From assembly GCA_002362105.1 (NCBI GenBank), contig DETD01000020.1, positions 1 through 64,000 on the forward strand: a stretch of DNA of 64,000 bases, in the 5' to 3' direction. Of this stretch, positions 1-8,574 are shown piece after piece. Source of the stretch: Bacteroidales bacterium UBA3297 (GTDB lineage Bacteria > Bacteroidota > Bacteroidia > Bacteroidales > Paludibacteraceae). Below the pieces are notes generated by a model. That model saw only the letters and a list, made by a program, of their open reading frames with translations. It was not told the origin of the DNA and searched no databases. Position numbers and translations under genes: made by a program. Numbering within the stretch: the stretch's first letter is position 1; each line of letters begins with the position of its first letter.

Positions 1-941
1 CCGTAGTCAGCCATAACGACAACCTTACCCTTAACCTTGTCACCAACCTTAAGGTCAGCGTCAAGAGCATCCCAAGGATGAGCAGTAAGCTGCTTCAAGC
101 CGAGAGCGATACGCTTCTTTTCGTCATCGAAGTTAAGGATAACGACATTGAGCTTCTGGTCGAGGTGAACAACCTCTTCTGGATGGGTAACACGGCCCCA
201 AGAAAGGTCAGTGATATGGATGAGACCATCAACACCACCGAGGTCGATGAACACACCGTAAGAAGTGATGTTCTTAACGGTACCTTCAAGGATCTGACCC
301 TTTTCAAGCTGTGAAATAATATCTTTCTTCTGTGCTTCAAGTTCAGCCTCGATAAGAGCCTTATGTGAAACAACAACATTCTTGAATTCCTGATTAATCT
401 TAACGACTTTGAATTCCATTGTCTTACCAACGAATACATCGTAGTCGCGGATAGGCTTAACGTCGATCTGAGAACCTGGCAAGAACGCTTCGATACCGAA
501 TGCGTCAACAATCATACCGCCCTTAGTTCTGCACTTGATCAAGCCCTTAAATACTTCGTCCTTTTCAAGAGCTTCGTTAACACGCTGCCAAGACTGAGAC
601 AAACGTGCCTTCTTGTGAGAAAGAACCAACTGGCCCTTCTTGTCTTCCTGGCTTTCGATGAAACATTCAACCTGGTCACCGATCTTCAAGTCAGGATTGT
701 AGCGGAACTCGTTAGTAGAGATGATACCGTCGGACTTGTAACCAACGTTAACAACGACTTCGCGCTTGTTCATTGCGATAACAGTACCCATAACCACCTG
801 GCTATCCTTAAGTGCGTTAAGGGTGTTGTCGTACTTTGCTTCAAGAGATTCCTTGCTTTCAGAAGCCTGGACATCACCATTTTCGTAGGTTGACCAATCG
901 AAATCTTCAAGAGGCTTAACCTGTTCAGTTAATTTGCTCAT
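1..941 (-). CDS. rpsA: 30S ribosomal protein S1 (partial, C-terminus outside window)
   Basis: S1 binds mRNA on the 30S subunit and helps initiation. About 313 N-terminal residues are visible, starting MSKLTEQVKPLEDFDW. They hold three complete OB-fold S1 repeats (roughly residues 48-115, 130-200 and 215-285) and the start of a fourth, which runs off the left edge. The third repeat shows the classic block YGVFIDLGGVDGLIHITDLS. The ATG at 941 is followed by an uninterrupted frame. A TAATTTTG -7 element lies 60 bases upstream. The gene diverges from rnz. Confidence 0.96.
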   Translation of the reverse strand, partial: MSKLTEQVKPLEDFDWSTYENGDVQASESKESLEAKYDNTLNALKDSQVVMGTVIAMNKREVVVNVGYKSDGIISTNEFRYNPDLKIGDQVECFIESQEDKKGQLVLSHKKARLSQSWQRVNEALEKDEVFKGLIKCRTKGGMIVDAFGIEAFLPGSQIDVKPIRDYDVFVGKTMEFKVVKINQEFKNVVVSHKALIEAELEAQKKDIISQLEKGQILEGTVKNITSYGVFIDLGGVDGLIHITDLSWGRVTHPEEVVHLDQKLNVVILNFDDEKKRIALGLKQLTAHPWDALDADLKVGDKVKGKVVVMADY

Positions 942-1000
942 TTTAAATGAATAAAAAATTAAAAATTAGTGGTTTGACATTATGTGTATAAAATCGGGTG

Positions 1001-1034
1001 CAAAATTACTAAAAATTCGTGATTATCAGCACAA
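1001..1034 (-). promoter_or_regulatory. Promoter of rpsA
   Basis: TAATTTTG (minus strand, 1001-1008) matches the Bacteroidetes -7 consensus TAnnTTTG. A TTG at 1032-1034 sits at about the right distance for the -33 box. Confidence 0.55.
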
Positions 1035-1117
1035 GAGACGAACAATATTTCAATAAAGCGGCCCAGAAACGCGAAAAAAACGCATTTTTCTGTAATTTTA
1101 TGGAAAAAAGAGAGGTT

Positions 1118-2035
1118 ATGCCAGACAAATTAAAACTCACCATACTTGGAAGAGGCTCCGCAATACCGTCAAAACTTGCGAACCAAAGTTCCCAAATATT
1201 AGGAATACACAGCAAGTATATGCTTATTGACTGCGGTGAGGGCACGCAGAACGTAATCAGGCAGCTGGACCTATCTCTTGCCAGACTAAACCACATCTTT
1301 ATATCGCACCTGCACGGCGACCACATTCTGGGCTTACCCGGACTGCTGTCGACACTGGGCATGCTCGGGAGGAAAGGCACCTTAAATATATATGGGCACG
1401 CAAATCTGGAAAAATACATCGAGCAACAGATTTCCTTTTTCGGAGAGGACTTCGGCTTTCCGATAGCCTTCCATGCCATCGACCCCTTCCACCCCGCAGT
1501 CATCTACGAAGATAAGGCGATGAAGGTGACCTCGTTTCCGCTGAAACATTCCATACCAAGCAACGGCTTTATTTTTGAGGAAAAGCCCAAACCGCTACAC
1601 CTGTGCAAGGAAAAAGCGGACAAGTACGGTGTCCCCATCTCGCAATACCTTAACATAAAGAACGGAATGGATTATGTGGACGAGGACGGCAGAGTTATTC
1701 CAAATGCCGAGCTCACCCTTCCGGCAGACCCCAGCAAAAAGTACGTTTATTGCAGCGACACGGCCTATAACGAGAAAATGATACCGCTGATAGAGCACGC
1801 CGACTGCCTCTTCCACGAGGCGACCTTCTTGAGCCAGCAGAAACTACGGGCCAAAGAGACGCAACACAGCACAGCAGCCCAAGCCGCCGAAATTGCACGA
1901 AAAGCGAAAGTAAAACAGCTAATTATAGGGCACATTTCTGCCCGCTACACCGACTTCGAACCCCTGCTAGAGGAAGCAAAGGCCATTTTTGAAAACACAA
2001 TACTGGCCGAAGAGAAGAAAAGCTACTGGTTCTAG
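1118..2035 (+). CDS. rnz: Ribonuclease Z
   Basis: This metallo-beta-lactamase-fold endonuclease matures tRNA 3' ends. The zinc motif HLHGDH is at residues 64-69. DCGEGTQ (38-44), SDTAYN and a late GHISARY block complete the usual set of ligands. I chose the ATG at 1118 because it gives 305 residues, the normal family length. It follows a purine-rich AGAGAGG, and the protein opens directly into the first strand (KLKLTILGRG). An upstream in-frame ATG at 1100 would add only six unconserved residues. The 3' end overlaps the converging oxidoreductase gene by four bases. Confidence 0.93.
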   Translation: MPDKLKLTILGRGSAIPSKLANQSSQILGIHSKYMLIDCGEGTQNVIRQLDLSLARLNHIFISHLHGDHILGLPGLLSTLGMLGRKGTLNIYGHANLEKYIEQQISFFGEDFGFPIAFHAIDPFHPAVIYEDKAMKVTSFPLKHSIPSNGFIFEEKPKPLHLCKEKADKYGVPISQYLNIKNGMDYVDEDGRVIPNAELTLPADPSKKYVYCSDTAYNEKMIPLIEHADCLFHEATFLSQQKLRAKETQHSTAAQAAEIARKAKVKQLIIGHISARYTDFEPLLEEAKAIFENTILAEEKKSYWF

Positions 2036-2568
2036 ATTTTCGAGGCAAGGTTTTTCGCTTCAACCAAAGCCAGATTACCCTCAATATCGCCTGCCTCTTT
2101 CACGCCACGCACCAAAACGGTGCCACAATCGTCTAAATGGAAAAATTCTAGGCAGAGGTGATATTGGCACAGAATAGAATCGAACAAATTAGGCAAAGTA
2201 GCCGCGCCGACCGCCAGCAGCGCCATTTTAAAAATAGGGAAACTGTCGCGGAGCGGATTATGCAAACGATCGACCAATGCCTTTAGTTGCGCACTGATGC
2301 TGTAGAAATAAACCGGAGTGGCAACCACCAAAACATCGGTTTTCGAGAGCAGCGCGTAAACCTGTTCCATATCGTCGTGCTGAGAGCAGCGATGTTCACT
2401 GTTCTTAAAACAGAAATTGCACCCCCTGCACGGCTGTATGCCGAGTTTAGCGACATTGACCACCTCGACACTATGCTGCGGGCCTAGCCCTCCAACAAAG
2501 GCCTCGACCAGTTTGGCCGTATTGCCATTCGGTCTGGGGCTGCCCATAAGAACTGTGACCCTACCCAT
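2032..2568 (-). CDS. Flavodoxin-like NADPH-dependent FMN reductase family protein
   Basis: 178 residues with a flavodoxin-like fold. The phosphate-binding loop for FMN is GSPRPNGNT (residues 9-17). TPVYFYSISAQLKALVDR (about 90-107) is the second family signature. Cysteines 47, 50, 53 and 61 (CxxCxxC...C) match the iron-sulfur flavoprotein subgroup, so the protein may carry a cluster as well as FMN. Substrate unknown. It starts two bases after the mfd stop and is probably cotranscribed with it, although no functional link to repair is evident. Confidence 0.8.
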   Translation of the reverse strand: MGRVTVLMGSPRPNGNTAKLVEAFVGGLGPQHSVEVVNVAKLGIQPCRGCNFCFKNSEHRCSQHDDMEQVYALLSKTDVLVVATPVYFYSISAQLKALVDRLHNPLRDSFPIFKMALLAVGAATLPNLFDSILCQYHLCLEFFHLDDCGTVLVRGVKEAGDIEGNLALVEAKNLASKI

Positions 2569-2570
2569 AA

Positions 2571-5500
2571 TTATTTACCGACAATAGTTTGAAGAATAGC
2601 GATAGCGTCGTTCACACAAGAGACGCCATTAAAGACAATAGCACGGTTATCGGACCCCTTGAAGGTACACTGTGCCGGATGCGAAACCACATAATCGATA
2701 ATGTTTCCGAACACCTGCGAATTGAAATAAGGCGAATTTTGAGACTGAATCAGGAAAGCGGTCATACGCTCGTTTTTAAGCACCAGTTTTTCAAAACCCA
2801 GCCCAATGGCAAGCCACCTCAGGCGGACCAGGGACATCAGGTTCAGCGCCTGTTCAGGAATAGGGCCGAAACGGTCGACAAGATTATCTTGGAACTTCTG
2901 CATCTCGGCTTCATCCTTTACATTGTCTAAGTCGCGATAGAGGTTCATACGTTCAGAAACATTGCTGATATATTCCGCCGGGAACATCAGTTCCATATCG
3001 GTTTCCATTTGGCAGTCGGAGACAAAAGTCTCGTTTTCGGCAACCTCGGAATTTTCACTGGCATAAATGTCGGCGAACTCTTCATTTTTCAGTTCATCGA
3101 CCGCCTCGTTCAGAATTTTATGATAGGTTTCATACCCCAAATCCGCAATAAAGCCACTCTGTTCGGCACCCAACAGGTTGCCAGCGCCACGAATGTCCAA
3201 ATCTTGCATAGCGATATTGAAGCCGCTGCCAAGATCAGAGAACATTTCAATCGTCTCTAACCGTCGGCGGCTTTCATCAGGAAGAGCCGAAAGCGGAGGC
3301 GAAAGCAAATAACAGAAAGCCCTGCGGTTACTACGTCCAACGCGACCGCGCAACTGGTGCAGATCGCTCAAACCGAAGTTCTGGGCATCGTTTATAATAA
3401 TTGTATTACAGTTCGAGATATCAATACCCGACTCAATAATAGAGGTAGACAAAAGGATGTCGTAGTCGAAATTCAAGAAATCGAGCACCACTTTTTCCAA
3501 ATCCTCACCCGGCATCTGTCCATGTCCGATAACGACCCTGGCAGAAGGGACGAGCCTGTTTATCATCTCCTTCAGCGGGAGTAGGGAAGCGATTTTGTTG
3601 CTAACGAAGAAGACCTGTCCGTTTCGTCCGAGCTCGTATTTAATAGCCTCGCTAATCACTTCCTCGCTAAACACCGACAGTTCAGTCTGCACAGGGTAAC
3701 GGTTAGGTGGCGGAGTCGTCATAATAGACAAGTCGCGGGCCCCCATCAGAGAGAACTGCAAAGTTCTTGGGATAGGCGTAGCTGTAAGGGTCAGCGTATC
3801 GACATTGACCTTCATCTGTCGGATTTTCTCTTTAGTAGAGACACCAAACTTCTGTTCCTCGTCGATAACGAGGAGCCCCAAGTCGTGGAATTTGACAGAT
3901 TTACCTATAAGTTTATGCGTACCGATAACAATATTGATTTTACCGTCGGCCAAATCTTTCAGCACCTCTCTTGTCGCCTTGGCAGAGCGCGTCCGGCTCA
4001 AATAGTCGACCCTGCAGGCCATCCCCTTCAAACGTTCCGAGAAAGTCTGGTAGTGTTGGAACGCCAGCACCGTAGTAGGAACCAGCACAGCAACCTGCTT
4101 GTTGTCGGCAACTGCCTTGTAGGCGGCACGGATGGCAATTTCGGTTTTACCGAAGCCCACATCGCCACAAATAAGGCGGTCCATAGGCTCGTCCTTCTCC
4201 ATATCCTTCTTCACGTCGGCCGTAGCCTTCAGCTGGTCGGGCGTATCTTCGTAAATGAAAGACGACTCCAGTTCCTGCTGTAAGAAGCTATCGGGAGAGA
4301 AAGCGAAACCACGTTCCTGTCGGCGACGGGCATAAAGAGCAATCAGGTCACGGGCAATGTCCTTAACCTTCTTTTTAGTACGGTCTTTAAGAGCCTGCCA
4401 GGCACCCGTACCCAGTTTGTTGATTCGGGGTTCCTCGCCCTCCTTTCCCCTGTACTTGGAGATTTTGTGCAACGAATGGATACTGATGAAAACGAGGTTG
4501 TCGTCTTTATAGACCAGCTTGATAACCTCTTGCTTTTTTCCGCTAATATCCATCGTCATCAGTCCGCCGAACTTACCGATACCGAAATCGATATGGGCCA
4601 CATAGTCGCCGACCTGCAAAGTCTTCAGCATTTTCAGCGTCATAGCGGCCTTACCCGCCCTAGCCCTTTCGGAAGAAAGGCTGTATTTATGGAAGCGGTC
4701 GAAAATCTGGTGGTCGGTGTAGCAGCAAATCCGGAGGTCATTATCAACGAACCCCTGGTGTAGGGTTTTCTGGACCGGAGTAAACGAGATAGCGCGCTGC
4801 ATATCACCAAATATAGCCTTAAGCCTATCGGTCTGGTGCGTATTAGCGGCCATCACATATATCTTGTACTTGTCGGCCAACATCTGCTGGAAGTTGTCGG
4901 CAATCAAGTCAAAATTTTTATTAAATAAAGGTTGTGGAGAGATATGGAACTCTAAGACAGCAGAACCAGTGAACGCATTGTGAAGACCGAACTCCGCAAT
5001 TTTAAACGTAGCGACCTGTTCTAAAAAACCGTCATAGTTGAAAGCCTTCTCAAAGCCAGCGTTTTCCTCGTCGAGGTTCTTCATGCAACCCGACGCATAA
5101 TTATAGTCGGAGAAAGCCAGCAAAGTGTCTTTGGAAATAAACTGTAGGAAAGGGACGATGTCGTTCGAGCCCGAATTAACGTCAGAAACGACAGACACTT
5201 TCTCCTTCTTCTCTTTCGACAACTGGTTGTCGACCTCGAAAGTACGGATAGAATCGACCTCGTCGCCGAAAAAGTCAATTCGGAACGGGAAATCGGAAGA
5301 GAAAGAGAAAACATCGAGGATAGAGCCACGCACCGAGAACTGACCGGGCTGGAACACAAAATCGACCTGTTCGAAACCGAACTTCACCAGTTCCATTTTG
5401 ACCGCCGACATAGTCACCCTCTGGCCAACGCTTACCGACAGTGTTTTCGTGTGCAGGGCTTCGGTAGAAACCACCTGTTCGAACAACGCCTCGGGGTAAG

Positions 5501-5870
5501 TCACCACCATAACAGGCGAGCCAGACACATCGAGCGCGTTAAGCGTTTCCGTCCGCATAACCTCGTTTCCCGGGTCTTTTTCACCATATTTAATGCCACG
5601 CTTATACGACGAAGGGAAGAAGTAGACATCGAGTCCACCCGTTATTTGTACCAAATCGTTATAGAAATAAGCGGCGTCTTCCTGGTTATCGAGCACAAAA
5701 GCGACGCTTCTGTTCAAATCGTGAAAAACAGAGGAAAAAAAGACAGCCCCGTAGGAGCCGGCAAGCCCTTTCAACCAGATATGGTTGTTTTTGTTTGCGC
5801 CGAACCACGCCAGGAACTTGTTCAACTGCGGATGTTTCTCCTGCAGAAAGAGTAAATCAGCTATTTCCAT
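2571..5870 (-). CDS. mfd: Transcription-repair coupling factor
   Basis: The 1099-residue Mfd translocase removes RNA polymerase stalled at DNA lesions and recruits UvrA. The N-terminal third is UvrB-like. The RNA-polymerase-interacting CarD-like domain follows (LQVGDYVAHIDFGIGKFGG). The helicase core then shows Walker A GDVGFGKTE, DEEQ box LLVIDEEQKFG, motif III TLTATPIPRTL, and motif VI QLRGRVGRSNR. The TRCF C-terminal domain follows. Length is close to the usual 1100-1150. The Crp/Fnr gene lies immediately upstream (28 bases), so mfd may be transcribed from that promoter. Confidence 0.96.
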   Translation of the reverse strand: MEIADLLFLQEKHPQLNKFLAWFGANKNNHIWLKGLAGSYGAVFFSSVFHDLNRSVAFVLDNQEDAAYFYNDLVQITGGLDVYFFPSSYKRGIKYGEKDPGNEVMRTETLNALDVSGSPVMVVTYPEALFEQVVSTEALHTKTLSVSVGQRVTMSAVKMELVKFGFEQVDFVFQPGQFSVRGSILDVFSFSSDFPFRIDFFGDEVDSIRTFEVDNQLSKEKKEKVSVVSDVNSGSNDIVPFLQFISKDTLLAFSDYNYASGCMKNLDEENAGFEKAFNYDGFLEQVATFKIAEFGLHNAFTGSAVLEFHISPQPLFNKNFDLIADNFQQMLADKYKIYVMAANTHQTDRLKAIFGDMQRAISFTPVQKTLHQGFVDNDLRICCYTDHQIFDRFHKYSLSSERARAGKAAMTLKMLKTLQVGDYVAHIDFGIGKFGGLMTMDISGKKQEVIKLVYKDDNLVFISIHSLHKISKYRGKEGEEPRINKLGTGAWQALKDRTKKKVKDIARDLIALYARRRQERGFAFSPDSFLQQELESSFIYEDTPDQLKATADVKKDMEKDEPMDRLICGDVGFGKTEIAIRAAYKAVADNKQVAVLVPTTVLAFQHYQTFSERLKGMACRVDYLSRTRSAKATREVLKDLADGKINIVIGTHKLIGKSVKFHDLGLLVIDEEQKFGVSTKEKIRQMKVNVDTLTLTATPIPRTLQFSLMGARDLSIMTTPPPNRYPVQTELSVFSEEVISEAIKYELGRNGQVFFVSNKIASLLPLKEMINRLVPSARVVIGHGQMPGEDLEKVVLDFLNFDYDILLSTSIIESGIDISNCNTIIINDAQNFGLSDLHQLRGRVGRSNRRAFCYLLSPPLSALPDESRRRLETIEMFSDLGSGFNIAMQDLDIRGAGNLLGAEQSGFIADLGYETYHKILNEAVDELKNEEFADIYASENSEVAENETFVSDCQMETDMELMFPAEYISNVSERMNLYRDLDNVKDEAEMQKFQDNLVDRFGPIPEQALNLMSLVRLRWLAIGLGFEKLVLKNERMTAFLIQSQNSPYFNSQVFGNIIDYVVSHPAQCTFKGSDNRAIVFNGVSCVNDAIAILQTIVGK

Positions 5871-5898
5871 ACCAAAGCAGAGAACGCGAAGGGCAGCA

Positions 5899-6600
5899 CT
5901 ACCCTATCTTGCTAATCTTACGAAGTTGTTCCTCGTCAATAATCTTGATTTTTCTACCATCGAGCGAGATAAGGTTCTCGGCCACAAAAGTAGAAAGGGT
6001 TCTGATTGCGTTGGAAGTCGTCATGTTAGAAAGGTTAGCCAAGTCTTCACGCGACAAGAAAATACTGATGGTTTCCCCATCAGACTCAACGCCATAGCTG
6101 TCTTTCAGGAACAACAGCGATTCGGCCAAGCGGCCACGTATATGTTTTTGAGTGAGGCTGACGGCACGCTTGTCGGCAATGCCCAAGTCAACAGCCAGTG
6201 CCTGAATAAAATACCAGGCCAAATCTTTATTTTCAGAGATAAGTCTGCGGATAACCGCCTTCGGAATGGCATAAATAGTAGTGGCCTCGAAAGCGCAAGC
6301 GGCGGTGACAAAATCTTCCTCAGCAAACATAGCCCTATAGCCCAGCATTTCGAATGGCTTGACCATACGGACAATCTGGCTACGTCCGCCAACACCTGTC
6401 TTATAGATTTTCACCTTTCCCTTAACGACACAATAAACCAATGTCGGAGTATCGCCCTCGCAGTATATAATTTGGTTCTTCTTGTAATTCTGAACGATAA
6501 TATTCTCCTTCAGATATTTCAACTGATCTTTAGTCAGGATTTTCCAAACGTCAGAAACCTCATCAATACTTTGATACTCGGCTTTAGGGGTCTTTACCAT
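5899..6600 (-). CDS. Crp/Fnr family transcriptional regulator
   Basis: 233 residues. An N-terminal cyclic-nucleotide-binding-type beta-roll is followed by a C-terminal winged helix (FLSREDLANLSNMTTSNAIRTLSTF is the recognition region, about 180-204). The effector pocket does not show the canonical cAMP-binding RxS motif, and there is no FNR cysteine cluster, so the signal is unknown. It has its own -7 element (6620-6627) and lies 28 bases upstream of mfd. Autoregulation or regulation of mfd or of the divergent nadB region is possible but not shown. Confidence 0.85.
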   Translation of the reverse strand: MVKTPKAEYQSIDEVSDVWKILTKDQLKYLKENIIVQNYKKNQIIYCEGDTPTLVYCVVKGKVKIYKTGVGGRSQIVRMVKPFEMLGYRAMFAEEDFVTAACAFEATTIYAIPKAVIRRLISENKDLAWYFIQALAVDLGIADKRAVSLTQKHIRGRLAESLLFLKDSYGVESDGETISIFLSREDLANLSNMTTSNAIRTLSTFVAENLISLDGRKIKIIDEEQLRKISKIG

Positions 6601-6619
6601 ATTTATTCCGATTTTTCTA

Positions 6620-6627
6620 CAAATTTA
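6620..6627 (-). promoter_or_regulatory. -7 element of the Crp/Fnr gene
   Basis: TAAATTTG on the minus strand, 20 bases before the ATG, matches TAnnTTTG exactly. Confidence 0.55.
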
Positions 6628-6696
6628 TGAAAAAAAACAGAAAACGCAACGAAATCAACCTATTCAAAAACAATTAGTCGACAAACATACGCTAGT

Positions 6697-6744
6697 AAAA
6701 AAAAAAGCAGTGTATCGGAAAAGGCTTCCAAACACACTGCTTTT
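6697..6744 (-). terminator. Rho-independent terminator of nadB
   Basis: On the minus strand, GCAGTGT (6734-6740) pairs with ACACTGC (6707-6713) and is followed by a run of at least nine T. It lies 20 bases past the nadB stop. Confidence 0.8.
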
Positions 6745-6764
6745 CCATAGGGATATATTATCGG

Positions 6765-8387
6765 CTAGAAAGCCTTATCGAATTTCGAAGCATCGTACAA
6801 ATCGTTTCTCTCGTCACGGTTCGGATAGTCGATTGTGAAATGGAGGCCACGGCTTTCTTTTCTGTCGATAGCCTGTCGGGTAATAAGATAACCCACATTC
6901 ACCATATTTCTCAGTTCACAGATGCTGCGGTTGGCCTTAACGCGTTTGAAGAGGGCTTCTGTTTCTTCGTAAATGAGGTCAAGACGGTCCCACGCCCTCT
7001 TAAGTCGCAAGTTGCTGCGTACAATGCCCACATAGTTACTCATAATCTGTCCCACCTCTTTAACGTCTTGTGCAATAAGCACTTTCTCTTCGTTAGTGAG
7101 CGTACCCTCGTCGTTCCATTCAGGCACAGCCTCGTTGAAAGTGTACTGGTCGATGACAGACAAGCTGTGCTTTGCGGCAGCATCGGCATAAACAACCGCC
7201 TCGATGAGCGAGTTACTAGCCAAACGGTTACCGCCGTGCAAGCCTGTGCAAGAGCATTCGCCGACCGCATAAAGGCGCTTGATGCTAGAGCAAGCGTTAG
7301 TGTCGACTTTAATACCACCACACATATAGTGGGCGCAAGGCACAACCGGAATGTATTCCTTTGTGATGTCGATACCGATGCTCAGGCACTTTGCATATAT
7401 ATTTGGAAAATGGTGTTTAACCTCTTCCGGATCTTTATGGGTAACATCGAGGCAGACGTGGTCGATACCATGAATCTTCATCTCCTTGTCGATAGCACGA
7501 GCAACAATGTCGCGTGGAGCCAGCGAGAGGCGCTCGTCGTACTTCTCCATAAAGGTTTCGCCCGTAGGAAGGCGCAAAATGCCGCCAAAACCGCGCATGG
7601 CCTCGGTAATCAGGTAAGCCGGATGCGACTCGTCGGGGTTATAGAGGGCTGTTGGGTGGAACTGTACAAATTCCATATCCTTCACCGTACCTTTGGCACG
7701 GTAAACCATGGCGATGCCATCGCCAGTAGCCACATTAGGGTTTGTGGTAGTCGCATAAACCGACCCCGTACCGCCAGTAGCCATCAGGGTCACCTTCGAC
7801 AGGTAGGTGTCGATTTTACCCGTGTTACAGTCGAGGACGTAGGCGCCATAGCACTCGATGTTCGGTGTGCGTCGTGTGACCTCCATACCCAAATGGTGTT
7901 GGGTGATGATTTCCACTGCAAAATGGTTTTCCAGTACAGTTATTTCGGGAGTGTTTCTCACAGCCTCCATCAGACCGCGCTGGATTTCATGTCCGGTGTC
8001 GTCGGCATGGTGAAGGATACGGAATTCAGAGTGTCCGCCCTCACGGTGCAAATCGAAAGAGCCGTCTTCCTTTCGGTCGAAATTCACGCCCCAGTTCACC
8101 AGTTCCATAATCTGGTCGGGAGCATTCTTCACCACCTGTTCAACAGCAGCCAAGTCGGAGATAAAATCACCGGCGACGATGGTATCGTTAATATGTTTTT
8201 CGAACGTATCGACAGCAAAATTGGTGACAGAAGAAACACCACCTTGGGCCTTGTCGGTATTAGCCTCGCCCATTTCAGACTTACAAATAAGGGCTATAGA
8301 GCCTTTCTTGGCACGCGCTACCTTCAGCGCATAGCTCATACCAGCTACACCGGAGCCAATTATTAAGAAATCGAATTTCTTTATCAT
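6765..8387 (-). CDS. nadB: L-aspartate oxidase
   Basis: This FAD enzyme oxidises L-aspartate to iminoaspartate, the first step of de novo NAD synthesis. The 540 residues begin with a dinucleotide-binding motif (IIGSGVAGMSYA, 9-20). They contain the fumarate-reductase/NadB active-site regions (MEFVQFHPTALY, PRDIVARAID, VPCAHYMCGGI, YAVGECSCTGLHGGNRLASNSL) and a C-terminal helical domain. nadA and nadC, often neighbours, are absent here. The gene stands alone between its own promoter and a strong terminator. Confidence 0.95.
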   Translation of the reverse strand: MIKKFDFLIIGSGVAGMSYALKVARAKKGSIALICKSEMGEANTDKAQGGVSSVTNFAVDTFEKHINDTIVAGDFISDLAAVEQVVKNAPDQIMELVNWGVNFDRKEDGSFDLHREGGHSEFRILHHADDTGHEIQRGLMEAVRNTPEITVLENHFAVEIITQHHLGMEVTRRTPNIECYGAYVLDCNTGKIDTYLSKVTLMATGGTGSVYATTTNPNVATGDGIAMVYRAKGTVKDMEFVQFHPTALYNPDESHPAYLITEAMRGFGGILRLPTGETFMEKYDERLSLAPRDIVARAIDKEMKIHGIDHVCLDVTHKDPEEVKHHFPNIYAKCLSIGIDITKEYIPVVPCAHYMCGGIKVDTNACSSIKRLYAVGECSCTGLHGGNRLASNSLIEAVVYADAAAKHSLSVIDQYTFNEAVPEWNDEGTLTNEEKVLIAQDVKEVGQIMSNYVGIVRSNLRLKRAWDRLDLIYEETEALFKRVKANRSICELRNMVNVGYLITRQAIDRKESRGLHFTIDYPNRDERNDLYDASKFDKAF

Positions 8388-8428
8388 TTTCAGAATATAA
8401 GTACCTAAATATAATTTAAGAGATAGGA

Positions 8429-8436
8429 CAAAAGTA
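8429..8436 (-). promoter_or_regulatory. -7 element of nadB
   Basis: TACTTTTG on the minus strand, 42 bases upstream of the nadB ATG; exact TAnnTTTG match. Confidence 0.5.
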
Positions 8437-8456
8437 GCACATTAAATTAAAAATGG

Positions 8457-8464
8457 TAACTTTG
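8457..8464 (+). promoter_or_regulatory. -7 element of the phosphotransferase-RapZ operon
   Basis: TAACTTTG on the plus strand, divergent from the nadB promoter. The resulting leader would be about 100 bases. Confidence 0.45.
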
Positions 8465-8574
8465 GAACTGAAAAATGTAAATTCAAGGATACAAAAAATA
8501 ACATTCATTAAAGGAATACACCTTTTCAACGCCTCTGCAGCATGTGGCCAAGAGACGTAACAAACCAGAAAAAT

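Noticed and set aside
6840..8366. A 508-codon open frame on the plus strand
   Set aside because: It lies wholly antisense to nadB, has no family motifs, and open antisense frames are common in genes of this composition. The same applies to long frames opposite mtaB (18243-19385), metN (32934-34208) and the ABC-F gene (39021-40232).
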